Below are positions 38,254-47,239 of a DNA stretch of 64,000 nucleotides, piece after piece. A program made the position numbers and the translations under genes. Below the pieces are notes generated by a model that saw only the letters and a program-made list of their open reading frames with translations, did not search any database and had not been told where the DNA came from. The stretch covers positions 148,658 through 212,657 of the forward strand of contig JADGGK010000001.1 of NCBI GenBank assembly GCA_019689975.1, written 5' to 3'. Each line of letters opens with the position of its first letter. Position 1 is the first letter of the stretch. This DNA comes from Pseudolabrys sp. GTDB taxonomy: Bacteria; Pseudomonadota; Alphaproteobacteria; Rhizobiales; Xanthobacteraceae.

Positions 38254-38970
38254 TCATTGCCCGGCTTCGGTCGCGACCAGTTTCCAGTTCGGATCGCGCG
38301 CGGAGACATCGCGAGCGAACGTCCATATGTCGGTGACCTCGGTGACCTTCTCGGCACTTCCATCGACGATCGCGCCGTTCTTGTCGCGCGTGACGGAAAT
38401 GAGCTGCGAGACGAAGCGGACCGTCACCTGCGCAAGACGCTGGCGCAGCTCGGCGTGGGTGATTTCGGCCTTGTCGATCGAAACAAACCGATTTTCCACC
38501 GTCTCGCCGCGCTGCTCACGGGCGTTGATTGCTGCGTCAAACCCTTCAAAGACCTCGCGCGAGAGAAGATCGCGCAGCGTTCGGCGATCGCCCTGGGCAT
38601 AGGCATTGACGATCATTTCATAGGCGGTGCGCGCGCCGGCAAGAAAATGCTTGACGTCGAAACCGGGATCGGCCGCCGCGATCGCATCCAGGCCGGCGGC
38701 GACGGGCGAGCCCGGCTCGGCCACGTCCTTCCAGCGTTCGCCGCCGACCGAAGGCTCCGCAGCGGTCTTCGGCACCGCGCCTTCCGGACCGGGGCTGGGC
38801 AGCGCCACCACTTTCTCCGACCCCGGGCGGATCGACTCGCGCGCCGAATAGGGATCGTAGGGCGGCCGCTCGCGCCCGGTACGCTGGCCGAGCACGCTGC
38901 GCAGACGCAGGAAAATGAACACCGCCAGCGCCAGAAAGATGATGGTATAGATGTCGAACACGTCGCGCAT
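38254..38970 (-). CDS. Tim44/TimA-like domain membrane protein
   Basis: A 238-residue protein with one N-terminal transmembrane helix (about 5-25, YTIIFLALAVFIFLRLRSVLG), a proline-rich linker and a C-terminal Tim44-like domain (about 95-235) with FDVKHFLAGARTAYEMIVNAYAQGDRRTLRDLLS. The mitochondrial relative Tim44 anchors Hsp70 at the import channel; alphaproteobacterial TimA homologues are thought to be inner-membrane adaptors of unknown partner. It begins the leftward mltA-smr set. secB is nearby, an association only worth noting. Confidence 0.88.
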   Translation of the reverse strand: MRDVFDIYTIIFLALAVFIFLRLRSVLGQRTGRERPPYDPYSARESIRPGSEKVVALPSPGPEGAVPKTAAEPSVGGERWKDVAEPGSPVAAGLDAIAAADPGFDVKHFLAGARTAYEMIVNAYAQGDRRTLRDLLSREVFEGFDAAINAREQRGETVENRFVSIDKAEITHAELRQRLAQVTVRFVSQLISVTRDKNGAIVDGSAEKVTEVTDIWTFARDVSARDPNWKLVATEAGQ

Positions 38971-39172
38971 GCTCTCGGCGGCTTATGGCGGATCGTCAAC
39001 CGTTCGATCGGCGAGAGGCCGGGATGGCGGAGGCTCCCGCCATCACTATGTATGCCGGTGACCGCACCGTTCCATAGGCCTCGTGCCGGTTTCGGCGCAT
39101 TTTCGGCTCGCTCGCCCACATTAGACGATTAGCACTCCGACGCCAACAACCGCCGATCCAAGAAAAACGCTC

Positions 39173-39619
39173 ATGAATGTCGCAAAATGGCTCATTTACG
39201 CCCTATTGCTGCTGCCATTTGCCGAATTGGCGGTGTTTGTCGCCGTCGCCGCCGTCATCGGGCTGCCGTGGGCGGCGGTGCTGCTATTGGCGGGGTCGCT
39301 GAGCGGCGCGCTGGTGCTGCGCCATGCGGGTAGCGGAACCATCGCCCGCATTCGCATGACGACAACCGCGCAAGGGTCGACTGCTTGGGATATCGGTCAC
39401 ACCGGGAGCCTCGCGCCGCTTGCGGGCTTTCTGTTGTTAATTCCGGGTTTTATTACCGACATCCTGGCCTTGCTGCTGCTGCTCGCCCCGCTGCGGGGGA
39501 TGTTGGGTGCCGCGTTTTGCCGCGGCGGCCAAAGACAGGACGCGGTCGTGGATCTCGCGCCGGACCAATGGCGCCGGGTTCCGAATGCGGAATTGCCGCG
39601 CCGCGACCGTGAACCGTGA
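39173..39619 (+). CDS. fxsA: FxsA family membrane protein
   Basis: A 148-residue protein with three or four transmembrane helices (about 4-26, 28-50, 80-112). The opening KWLIYALLLLPFAELAVFVAVAAVIGLPWA and the LAGFLLLIPGFITDILALLLLLAPLRG segment are FxsA signatures. E. coli FxsA overproduction relieves phage T7 exclusion by F; its normal role is unknown. Divergent from the Tim44-like gene and upstream of secB (282-bp gap), a common alphaproteobacterial order. Confidence 0.93.
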   Translation: MNVAKWLIYALLLLPFAELAVFVAVAAVIGLPWAAVLLLAGSLSGALVLRHAGSGTIARIRMTTTAQGSTAWDIGHTGSLAPLAGFLLLIPGFITDILALLLLLAPLRGMLGAAFCRGGQRQDAVVDLAPDQWRRVPNAELPRRDREP

Positions 39620-39901
39620 TACCTGGACCGCACCGGCCATCCCGGCACGTCCTTGCCCCGGGCGGGGTCGCGTGGTAGCCACGCGCCGCTTGGCGCCCGT
39701 TTTCCCGCGGTGGCGGTTCGACATCGACAGGGATCATTCCGGAGGGACGCGTCGCGCCGGGGGCCGAGGACGGCGGCCGCGGGCGGGGCTACAGGGGTTG
39801 CAAGCGTCCAATCGCCGCTGCGGGCGTCCGTAGCCCTCTTGGGAAGGGAGTGCGGTGCAGGTCCGGACGGCGCAGAGCGACTCGCAGCGGAGGATGTGCT
39901 C

Positions 39902-40381
39902 ATGACCACAACCAACGGCGGACCCACGACCGCAACCGCGCAACCTCAGCTCAACGTGCTTGCGCAATACATCAAGGACCTGTCGTTCGAGAATCCGAAC
40001 GCGCCGCGTTCGCTGGGCATGGGCCAGCAGCAGCCGCAGATCGGCATTCAGATCAACGTGCACGCGCAGCCGCTCTCCGAGGGCAATGTCGAGGTCGCGC
40101 TTAAGCTTGAGGGCAAGGCGGAAGCGGGGGGCAATCTGCTCTTCGGCTTCGAGTTGCTTTATGCCGGGGTGTTCCGAATCCAGAACGTGCCGGCGGATGC
40201 GATGAATGCGGTGGTGCTCATCGAGTGTCCGCGTTTGTTGTTTCCCTTCGCGCGCGAGATCGTGGCCAGCATGGTGCGCAACGGCGGCTTTCCGCCGCTC
40301 ATGCTGGAGCCGGTGGATTTCGCGGCACTCTATCGCCAGCGCATGGCGCAGATGCAGCCGGCGAGCACGGCGACGGCCTGA
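39902..40381 (+). CDS. secB: protein-export chaperone SecB
   Basis: A 159-residue tetrameric chaperone that holds preproteins unfolded and hands them to Sec[23 protein letters not shown] is the hallmark, followed by [35 protein letters not shown] and [46 protein letters not shown] ribosome-binding site at 39889-39893 fixes the ATG at 39902. Ends 17 bp from the convergent dnaQ gene. Confidence 0.98.
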   Translation: MTTTNGGPTTATAQPQLNVLAQYIKDLSFENPNAPRSLGMGQQQPQIGIQINVHAQPLSEGNVEVALKLEGKAEAGGNLLFGFELLYAGVFRIQNVPADAMNAVVLIECPRLLFPFAREIVASMVRNGGFPPLMLEPVDFAALYRQRMAQMQPASTATA

Positions 40382-40398
40382 GCCTCGCGATCCGGCTA

Positions 40399-41100
40399 TC
40401 AACGGTCGTCGCCGCGATAGCGGAGCCACAGCGCCTCCTCGCCGAGACCGGATATGAACGCGGCATGCGCGGCGCGTTCCGCGTCGGAAAGGCGCGGTGC
40501 GAGCGCCACGGGGCGTGCACGAAGGGCCGTGGCGTCGCGACGAAGCGCGTCGGAACGACCGATGGCCTCCGCGAGACCGAGCTGTGCCTGGCGCGCGCCG
40601 ATCAGTTCGACATAGACCTCCGCGAGGATTTCGGCGTCCAACAGCGCGCCATGCTTGGTTCGGCGCGAGGCATCGATGCCGTAGCGCGCGCACAGCGCAT
40701 CGAGGCTATAGGGCCCCGCCGAATGCTTGCGGCGCGCGAGCGCCAGCGTATCGACGAGCCGTTCCGGCGCGATCGGCGGCCGGTCGATGCGCTTGAGTTC
40801 CGCGCACAGAAAGCCATGATCGAAGCTCGCGTTGTGGATGACCAGCGGGGCCTCGCCGATGAAGGCGAGGAAGGCGTCGGCGATATCGGCAAAGCGCGGC
40901 TTGTCGCGGAGGAAGTCGCTGGAAAGGCCGTGCACCGCAAAAGCCTCGGGGGGCACGTCGCGTTCGGGATTGAGATAGGTATGGAAGGTCGCCCCGCTCG
41001 GAATACGGTTGACGAGCTCGATGCAACCGAGCTCCACCAGGCGGTGGCCTGCGGCCGGATCAAGACCGGTGGTTTCGGTATCGAGCACGATCTCGCGCAT
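40399..41100 (-). CDS. dnaQ: DNA polymerase III epsilon subunit (proofreading exonuclease)
   Basis: A 233-residue DEDDh 3'-5' exonuclease subunit of the replicase. ExoI REIVLDTETTGLDP supplies Asp7 and Glu9, ExoII is VIHNASFDHGFL, and ExoIII carries His and Asp in TKHGALLDAEILAEVY. The tail should bind the polymerase alpha subunit. ATG at 41100; the frame opens 15 codons earlier. It is 101 bp downstream of coaE, in the origin-side cluster shared by alphaproteobacteria. Confidence 0.97.
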   Translation of the reverse strand: MREIVLDTETTGLDPAAGHRLVELGCIELVNRIPSGATFHTYLNPERDVPPEAFAVHGLSSDFLRDKPRFADIADAFLAFIGEAPLVIHNASFDHGFLCAELKRIDRPPIAPERLVDTLALARRKHSAGPYSLDALCARYGIDASRRTKHGALLDAEILAEVYVELIGARQAQLGLAEAIGRSDALRRDATALRARPVALAPRLSDAERAAHAAFISGLGEEALWLRYRGDDR

Positions 41101-41201
41101 GATCGAAGCAAATCTCCTTCGCACCCGGGCCGCCGGCCCGGCCATTCAATGCCGCAAGGGCATGGCCGGCACTCGCGCGGAAGAACGACATGCCGCCGAT
41201 G

Positions 41202-41816
41202 TCACTTGCCGCCGCGCGCGCCTTTCCGACTCGCCATCATACGCACCCGCGCGAGGATTTCACGCACCTGCCGACGCGCCGCTTCGAGGCCGTGCCCGGT
41301 ATCCACGATGAAATCGGCGCGCGCGCGTTTTTCCGCGTCGGGCAACTGCTTGGCGAGCATGGCCGCAAGCTTGGCCTCGGTCATACCCGGCCGTGCAAGG
41401 ATGCGTTCGCGCTGCGTTTGCGCCGGCGCGCTCACCACCACCACGGCGTCGCACCGCGCATCGCCTCCGGTCTCGTAAAGCAACGGGACGTCGAGCACCA
41501 CGATTTCGGCGCCCTGTCGCTCCGCCTCGGCGAGAAAGCGGTCGCGCGCGGCGGCCACCATGGGGTGCACGATCGATTCGAGCTTTTCGATCGCCGCCGG
41601 ATCGACGAGCACGCGTTCCGCCAGCCTTGCGCGGTCGACCTTGCCGTCGCGGGTGGTACCGGGAAAGGCCGCCTCGATCAACGGCGCCGCCTCTCCTTCG
41701 TAGAGCCGGTGAACCACGGCATCCGCGTCATGTACCGGAATTCCCTCCTCGGCGAAGAACCGCGCCGTGGTCGATTTTCCCATGCCGAGCGATCCGGTCA
41801 GGCCGAGTATGAACAT
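41202..41816 (-). CDS. coaE: dephospho-CoA kinase
   Basis: A 204-residue P-loop kinase for the final step of CoA synthesis. Walker A is [17 protein letters not shown] at about 5-21, followed by [12 protein letters not shown], the [14 protein letters not shown] strand and [16 protein letters not shown]. Standard length. One base separates it from the maf stop upstream on the same strand. Confidence 0.97.
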   Translation of the reverse strand: MFILGLTGSLGMGKSTTARFFAEEGIPVHDADAVVHRLYEGEAAPLIEAAFPGTTRDGKVDRARLAERVLVDPAAIEKLESIVHPMVAAARDRFLAEAERQGAEIVVLDVPLLYETGGDARCDAVVVVSAPAQTQRERILARPGMTEAKLAAMLAKQLPDAEKRARADFIVDTGHGLEAARRQVREILARVRMMASRKGARGGK

Positions 41817-41817
41817 G

Positions 41818-42426
41818 TCAGCCCGCCATGAAACCCGTTTGGCGCAGATAGGCCAGCAGCGGCAACAGCGGCAAGCCGAGAATGGTGAAATAGTCGCCTT
41901 CGACGCGTTCGAAGAGGTGAATTCCGATACCCTCGAGCTGGTAGCCGCCGACGCTGGCCAAGGCCGCCTCGCCGACCATGTCGAGATAGGCCTCGAGAAA
42001 CTGATCGGAAAAGCCGCGCATGGTCAGCCGCGCGGTGCCGACATGCGTGAACAGCACCTCGGCATCGCGCGCGAGCGCGAGCGCGGAATGCAGCTCATGG
42101 GTGCGGCCGCGCAACGCGCGCAGCTGTTCGGCGGCGGCGGACCGATCGGCGGGTTTCGAGAAGCGCCGGTCGCCGCGCGTCAGTGTCTGGTCGGCGCCGA
42201 GCACCAGCCGGCCCGGCATGCTGGCCGCGACCGCGACCGCCTTGGCGCAGGCAAGCCGGCGCGCGATCGCCGCGGCGTCGGCCGGACCGTACTGCGCCTC
42301 GAGCGCCCGCTCGTCGAGCTCCGCGGGACGGATCTCGAAGCGCAATCCGGCGGCGGCGAGAATCCTGCCGCGCACATGGCTGCGCGAGGCGAGGACCAGC
42401 GGGTTGTCGGCAATCCACAGCGCCAT
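41818..42426 (-). CDS. maf: Maf-like nucleotide pyrophosphatase
   Basis: A 202-residue Maf/YceF/YhdE-family pyrophosphatase acting on non-canonical or pyrimidine nucleoside triphosphates. [23 protein letters not shown] is the family opening, VLGADQTL holds the catalytic Asp, [27 protein letters not shown] follows, and the tail carries [32 protein letters not shown]. An AAGGGA ribosome-binding site supports the ATG at 42426. Lies between ppsR and coaE, the usual order near alphaproteobacterial origins. Confidence 0.94.
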   Translation of the reverse strand: MALWIADNPLVLASRSHVRGRILAAAGLRFEIRPAELDERALEAQYGPADAAAIARRLACAKAVAVAASMPGRLVLGADQTLTRGDRRFSKPADRSAAAEQLRALRGRTHELHSALALARDAEVLFTHVGTARLTMRGFSDQFLEAYLDMVGEAALASVGGYQLEGIGIHLFERVEGDYFTILGLPLLPLLAYLRQTGFMAG

Positions 42427-42463
42427 GCGCTTTCCCTTCGTCTGCAACCGCGAACGACGCCGG

Positions 42464-43297
42464 CTATGTCGCCGGCGCGCGGCGACGCTCGGCCAGAAGG
42501 CGCATGATCGCCGCGGCGGTTTCCTCGATCGAACGACGCGTCACGTCGATGACCGGCCAATTGTGTTTGGCGCACAGCCGGCGCGAGAATGCGATCTCTT
42601 CCGCGACGGCCGCCTTGTCGATGTATTGGTCGTCGTCGCGGTGCGCCTTCAGTCCGAGCAAACGGTTCTCGCGGATCTGCACGATGCGTTCCGGGCTGGC
42701 ATAAAGCCCGACCACCAGCGGGCGGGTGAGCTGTTCGACCTGCGGCGCCAGCGGTACGCCCGGCACCAGCGGCACGTTGCCGGCCTTCACGCCGCGGTTG
42801 GCGAGATAGATCGAGGTCGGCGTCTTGGACGTGCGCGAAACGCCGACGAGCACGACGTCGGCTTCCTCCAGACCTTCCACATGCTGCCCGTCGTCATGCA
42901 TCATGGCGAAATTGAGCGCTTCGATGCGCTGGAAATACTCCGCATTGAGCACATGCTGCGCGCCGGCGCGGTGGATGGTCTCGGTGCCGAGATAGGACTG
43001 GAACAGCCGCAGAATCGGGCCGAGCACGGACATGCATGGCAGGCCCAGCTCGCGGCATTTTTCCTCGAGAATCTGGATGAGATCCTCTTCCAGCAGCGTG
43101 TAGAGCACGATGCCCGGCGACTCGGCAATCTCGGCCAACACGCGATCAAGCTGCTTCTTCGAGCGCACCATCGGATAAAGATGCTCGACCGGCGATACGT
43201 CGGCATATTGCGCGGCGGCGGCGCGCGCCACGGTAATGAGCGTCTCGCCGGTGGCGTCCGACACCAGATGGAGATGGAAAAAGCCGGTATGACCCAT
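42464..43297 (-). CDS. ppsR: pyruvate, phosphate dikinase/PEP synthase regulatory protein
   Basis: A 277-residue bifunctional DUF299 kinase/phosphorylase that inactivates and reactivates PPDK or PEP synthase using ADP and phosphate. [24 protein letters not shown], the P-loop region [34 protein letters not shown] and the [23 protein letters not shown] end are signatures. ATG at 43297; the open frame is 29 codons longer. The Rickettsia homologue is RP001, the gene beside its replication origin; here too it diverges from hemE across the candidate oriC. Confidence 0.95.
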   Translation of the reverse strand: MGHTGFFHLHLVSDATGETLITVARAAAAQYADVSPVEHLYPMVRSKKQLDRVLAEIAESPGIVLYTLLEEDLIQILEEKCRELGLPCMSVLGPILRLFQSYLGTETIHRAGAQHVLNAEYFQRIEALNFAMMHDDGQHVEGLEEADVVLVGVSRTSKTPTSIYLANRGVKAGNVPLVPGVPLAPQVEQLTRPLVVGLYASPERIVQIRENRLLGLKAHRDDDQYIDKAAVAEEIAFSRRLCAKHNWPVIDVTRRSIEETAAAIMRLLAERRRAPAT

Positions 43298-43664
43298 GGG
43301 ACGGCGGTCGGAAGGCCTGTGGATGGCACGGGAGAAGGCCACGGCTAGGCCCGCGGCGCAAGGGATCCGCGGCGCGGGACGCACACCGTGTCCACATGGC
43401 TTGCCGGGGGGAAAACGGGTCGGCGGTCGCGCATCGGGGAATGCGGTGGTGTGGACGACGGCCCTGGGATCCGGGTGGAAAAGCCCGCCGTCCTGCGCGC
43501 TGGCGGCCGGGAGACTGTGGATGCCGGTCTCTGTGCGGTCTGTTCAAATGTATATCGGGTTGCCATTGCCGGTAGACAGCCTGTGCGGGCCGAGACATGA
43601 GTCCAATCAACGTCTCAACAAACACCACAGAGATTCTTAATTGGAGTTCTTGAAGGATGCGGAC
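43298..43664. other. oriC: candidate chromosomal replication origin (ppsR-hemE spacer)
   Basis: In Caulobacter, Rickettsia and Sinorhizobium the origin lies beside hemE. This 367-bp divergent spacer has four DnaA-box-like 9-mers sharing TGTGGA or its complement: 43318-43326, 43388-43396, 43450-43458 and 43516-43524, each with about 7 of 9 matches to TTATCCACA. Two GANTC methylation sites (43599-43603, 43632-43636) lie next to hemE, where the sequence turns AT-richer. No ORF was supported. A perfect parS lies 11 kb to the right. No exact DnaA box was found. Confidence 0.65.
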
Positions 43665-44705
43665 GTGACGACAAATGGAGCGGGAGCAAAACCGATGCTG
43701 CGCGTGCTCGACGGCAGGCGCGTGTCGGTGCCGCCGGTCTGGTTGATGCGGCAGGCGGGGCGCTACCTGCCCGAATACCGCGCCTTGCGCGAGAAGGCGG
43801 GAGGGTTCCTCGATCTCTGTCTGACGCCGGAACTTGCGGCGGAGGCGACCCTGCAACCGGTGCGCCGCTTCGGTTTCGATGCGGCGATCTTGTTCTCCGA
43901 TATCCTCATCGTGCCCCTGGCGATGGGCCGAAGCCTGCGTTTTACCGAAGGCGAGGGTCCGCGCCTTGCGCCGCTGACCGATGCGGCGGCGCTGGCCTCG
44001 GTGTCGGCTCATGCGGATGTGAGCGTGTTCGAGCGCGTTTATGAAACGGTGCAACGGGTCAAGGCGGTACTCGGTCCACACACGACATTTATCGGCTTTT
44101 GCGGCGCGCCCTGGACGGTCGCCACCTATATGGTGGCCGGACAAGGTTCGACCGATCAGGCCCTGCCAAGGGCCGTTGCGGCGCGCGAGCCGCGGGCATT
44201 CCAGCATCTCGTCGATTGTCTCGTCGATGTATCGGTTGAATATCTTGCCGGCCAGTTGCAGGCCGGCGTCGAGGTGGTCCAGATCTTCGACACGTGGGCG
44301 GGATCGCTGTCAGGCGCCGAGTTTGAGCGCTGGTGCATTGCACCGACACGCCGTCTGGTCGCGGCGCTACGCCGGCGGTGTCCGCGGGCGAAGGTGATCG
44401 GTTTTCCGCGCGGCGCGGGAAGGAACCTTCCGCGCTATGTGCGGGAGACCGGCGTCGATGCGGTCAGCCTCGACAGCGAGATCGACCGGGATTTCGCCCG
44501 CCACCAGGTCCAGCCGCTCGTGCCGGTGCAGGGCAATGTCGATCCGCGGGTATTGGTGGCCGGTGGCGAGGCGCTCGATCGCGACGTCGACGATCTACTC
44601 GCGCGGCTCGCACAGGGTCCGCTCATTGTCAATCTCGGCCACGGCATTTTGCCGGAGACGCCGATCGCACATGTCGAAAGGATGCTGAAACGCGTCAGGG
44701 GATGA
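43665..44705 (+). CDS. hemE: uroporphyrinogen decarboxylase
   Basis: A 346-residue enzyme decarboxylating uroporphyrinogen III to coproporphyrinogen III. The substrate-binding [22 protein letters not shown] and [20 protein letters not shown] are near the N-terminus; [13 protein letters not shown] and the [15 protein letters not shown] end follow. The frame opens at TTG 43641, but the GTG at 43665 with a GAAGGA ribosome-binding site seven bases upstream is the better start. Next to the candidate origin; hemJ follows on the same strand. Confidence 0.96.
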   Translation: MTTNGAGAKPMLRVLDGRRVSVPPVWLMRQAGRYLPEYRALREKAGGFLDLCLTPELAAEATLQPVRRFGFDAAILFSDILIVPLAMGRSLRFTEGEGPRLAPLTDAAALASVSAHADVSVFERVYETVQRVKAVLGPHTTFIGFCGAPWTVATYMVAGQGSTDQALPRAVAAREPRAFQHLVDCLVDVSVEYLAGQLQAGVEVVQIFDTWAGSLSGAEFERWCIAPTRRLVAALRRRCPRAKVIGFPRGAGRNLPRYVRETGVDAVSLDSEIDRDFARHQVQPLVPVQGNVDPRVLVAGGEALDRDVDDLLARLAQGPLIVNLGHGILPETPIAHVERMLKRVRG

Positions 44706-44887
44706 CGCGGCGGCCGCGCCAGGGTGATCCGCAGCTTCTTGCGCGGATGCGCGTCGCCGACCGGTGGCGGAGCGAACGCCGCATGCGCCATATCGGTTGA
44801 CCACGGATAAAACCTAAGGCCGAATTGGCGGCAGCTCCCTTCCCCGCATTGCTGCCGTTCAATACGGCGGGCGGCGAGATTTCGGCG

Positions 44888-45313
44888 ATGCTTTATCTGC
44901 TGCTCAAAGCCCTGCACGTCATTGCCGTCATCGCCTGGATGGCGGGCATGCTCTATCTGCCGCGGCTGTTCGTCTACCATGCCGAGAGCAAACCGGGCTC
45001 CGAACAGTCGGAGACGTTCAAGGTGATGGAGCAGCGCTTGCTGAACATCATCATGGGACCGGCCATGGCCGCGACCTGGATTTTCGGCATTGCGCTCGTC
45101 CTGTGGGGACGTTGGTTCGCCTCCGGTTGGTTCATGGTCAAACTCGTGCTGGTAATCGCCATGTCGGTGCTGCACGGTCTCTACAGCCATTGGGCGCGCG
45201 ACTTCGCCTTCGACCGCAACCGGCGTTCGGCAAAATTCTATCGTATTGCCAATGAGATACCGACGATTCTGTTGATCGCCGTGGTGCTTCTGGCGGTGCT
45301 CAAGCCGTTCTAG
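44888..45313 (+). CDS. hemJ: protoporphyrinogen IX oxidase HemJ
   Basis: A 141-residue membrane protein with four transmembrane helices, of the HemJ family that oxidises protoporphyrinogen IX, using a bound haem. The start MLYLLLKALHVIAVIAWMAGMLYLPRLFVYH holds the conserved His10; GRWFASGWFMVKLVLVIAMSVLHGLY holds later conserved residues. The open frame starts at a TTG 63 bases earlier, but the ATG at 44888 matches the family. It lies 182 bp after hemE, so two haem steps are adjacent. No hemH is seen here. Confidence 0.94.
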   Translation: MLYLLLKALHVIAVIAWMAGMLYLPRLFVYHAESKPGSEQSETFKVMEQRLLNIIMGPAMAATWIFGIALVLWGRWFASGWFMVKLVLVIAMSVLHGLYSHWARDFAFDRNRRSAKFYRIANEIPTILLIAVVLLAVLKPF

Positions 45314-45597
45314 CCGCCCCGGCGGGTCGCTTGGGCTCTTTTGCGCCGCGCCTCTTGCGCAAAAAGGCCGCGCCGCTTATGTTTCGGTCAATCCCACCGA
45401 ACGCATGCGGATGTGCGTCGCGTTCCGGCTCCCTAGCGTTCGGGCCGGTCGCAGCATCGGGCCCCGGGATGTCTTCCCAAAGCGCCCCTTCGATCTGGAC
45501 CTGCGATCTAGCTGTCTTATTCAACCGGCGTTCCGTTCCTTTCCCATAGCTTGCGAATGCGCCGCCGGTGTCTTTCCACAGGACTGGGCTTCCCACC

Positions 45598-46863
45598 ATG
45601 CGGGAAATGAAACTCCAAGACCTCAAGGCCAAAACTCCAGCCGAGCTCCTTTCCTTTGCTGAGGAGCACCAGGTCGAGAACGCCTCGACCATGCGCAAGC
45701 AGGAGCTGATGTTCGCGATCCTGAAGCAGCTCGCCACGCAGGAAATCGACATCATCGGCGAAGGCGTGGTCGAGGTGCTGCCGGACGGCTTCGGTTTCCT
45801 CCGTTCCCCGGAATCCAACTATCTTTCCGGCCCCGACGACATCTATGTCAGCCCGAGCCAAATCCGGCGCTTCGGTCTGCGCACCGGCGACACGGTCGAG
45901 GGCCATATCCGCTCGCCCAAGGAAGGCGAGCGCTATTTCGCGCTGCTCAAGGTCAATACCATCAATTTCGAAGATCCGGAAAAGACGCGCCACAAGATCA
46001 ATTTCGACAATCTCACGCCGCTCTATCCGGACGAGCGGCTGAAGATGGAATACGAGGATCCGACCAAGAAGGACCTGTCGGCGCGCGTGATCGATATCGT
46101 GGCCCCGATCGGTAAGGGCCAGCGCGCGCTGATCGTCTCCCCGCCGCGGACCGGCAAGACCGTGCTGCTGCAGAACATTGCGCACTCGATCACGCACAAC
46201 CATCCCGAGTGCTACCTTATCGTGCTGCTCATCGACGAGCGGCCGGAGGAAGTCACCGACATGCAGCGCTCGGTGAAAGGCGAGGTCATCTCTTCGACCT
46301 TCGACGAGCCGGCGGCGCGCCATGTGCAGGTCGCCGAGATGGTGATCGAGAAAGCCAAGCGTCTCGTTGAGCACGGCCGCGACGTGGTGATCCTGCTCGA
46401 TTCGATCACTCGGCTCGGCCGCGCCTACAACACCGTCGTCCCCTCCTCCGGCAAGGTGCTCACCGGCGGCGTGGACGCCAATGCGCTGCAGCGACCCAAG
46501 CGTTTCTTCGGCGCCGCCCGCAACATCGAGGAAGGCGGCTCGCTCACCATCATCGCCACCGCACTGATCGACACCGGCAGCCGCATGGACGAAGTGATCT
46601 TCGAGGAGTTCAAGGGCACCGGCAATTCGGAAATCATTCTCGACCGCAAGGTGGCCGACAAGCGTACATTCCCCGCCATTGACATCACCCGCTCCGGTAC
46701 GCGCAAGGAAGAGCTGCTTACCGATCCGGCCACGCTCAAGAAGATTTACGTCCTGCGTCGCATCCTCAATCCGATGGGCACCATGGACGCCATCGACTTT
46801 CTGCTCGACAAGCTGCGCAATACCAAGAACAACGCCGAGTTCTTCGAGAGTATGAATACGTGA
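45598..46863 (+). CDS. rho: transcription termination factor Rho
   Basis: A 421-residue hexameric RNA helicase that ends transcription at unstructured C-rich RNA. The N-terminal helical and cold-shock domains (about 1-130) include [30 protein letters not shown]. Walker A is [17 protein letters not shown], Walker B is [16 protein letters not shown], and the Q- and R-loops follow in [65 protein letters not shown] at 45598 ([10 protein letters not shown]) gives the family length. Downstream of hemJ, as in most Rhizobiales. Confidence 0.98.
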   Translation: MREMKLQDLKAKTPAELLSFAEEHQVENASTMRKQELMFAILKQLATQEIDIIGEGVVEVLPDGFGFLRSPESNYLSGPDDIYVSPSQIRRFGLRTGDTVEGHIRSPKEGERYFALLKVNTINFEDPEKTRHKINFDNLTPLYPDERLKMEYEDPTKKDLSARVIDIVAPIGKGQRALIVSPPRTGKTVLLQNIAHSITHNHPECYLIVLLIDERPEEVTDMQRSVKGEVISSTFDEPAARHVQVAEMVIEKAKRLVEHGRDVVILLDSITRLGRAYNTVVPSSGKVLTGGVDANALQRPKRFFGAARNIEEGGSLTIIATALIDTGSRMDEVIFEEFKGTGNSEIILDRKVADKRTFPAIDITRSGTRKEELLTDPATLKKIYVLRRILNPMGTMDAIDFLLDKLRNTKNNAEFFESMNT

Positions 46864-47239
46864 GGCTCGTGCTGATGGCGCGGACCGCTGGCGCGAGCTG
46901 TGCCGTCCGTCGGCGCTGCGCAAGATTTTAAGCCTGCGGCCTCGGATCATCGCCTGATGACGCGGCATCGGACGAGATCGGGTCCGCGGAGGCGGGCAGA
47001 TCTGGTCGCGTCCGCGGCCTACTGCCGGATCGCGCGCCGGCGTTGCGGCCGTACTCCAGGTCCTTCGGCATCCGCGGCACGGCGTGACCGTCGCCGCGGG
47101 CAAGCCGTTCGGCGCCGATTTCCGCGACACTTGGATCGGCGCAGCGCCGGCCTGCCAAGGGAAATCCCGGAACGTCCAGGATCTGCTCGCCGATCACCGG
47201 TTCGACGAACAGGTTGATGGGCGCGATGATGATGACAAT
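46864..47239. other. convergent spacer between rho and the DUF255 gene
   Basis: This 376-bp stretch lies between two converging genes. I found no clear intrinsic terminator. On the minus strand, in the same frame directly behind the DUF255 stop codon, about 75 codons read protein-like at first (APINLFVEPVIGEQILDVPGFP), then become Arg/Ala-rich and stop. It may be a decayed gene end or chance; I do not call a CDS. Confidence 0.5.

Noticed and set aside
39129..39137. TTAGCACTC, half of a CIRCE element
   Set aside because: No GAGTGCTAA partner follows at nine bases, and the site is upstream of fxsA rather than a chaperone gene.
41121..41175. GC-rich palindromic sequence upstream of dnaQ resembling the dnaK-dnaJ hairpin
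   Set aside because: Similar GGCCGG-type words occur, but arms and spacing do not match well enough to call a repeat family by eye.
44702..44800. 32-codon Arg-rich ORF overlapping the hemE stop
   Set aside because: It overlaps by ATGA like a coupled gene, but it is short, very basic, matches nothing I know and has no independent ribosome-binding site.
45517..47130. 537-codon minus-strand ORF opposite rho
   Set aside because: Rho is certain in the other direction; this frame has no domain.
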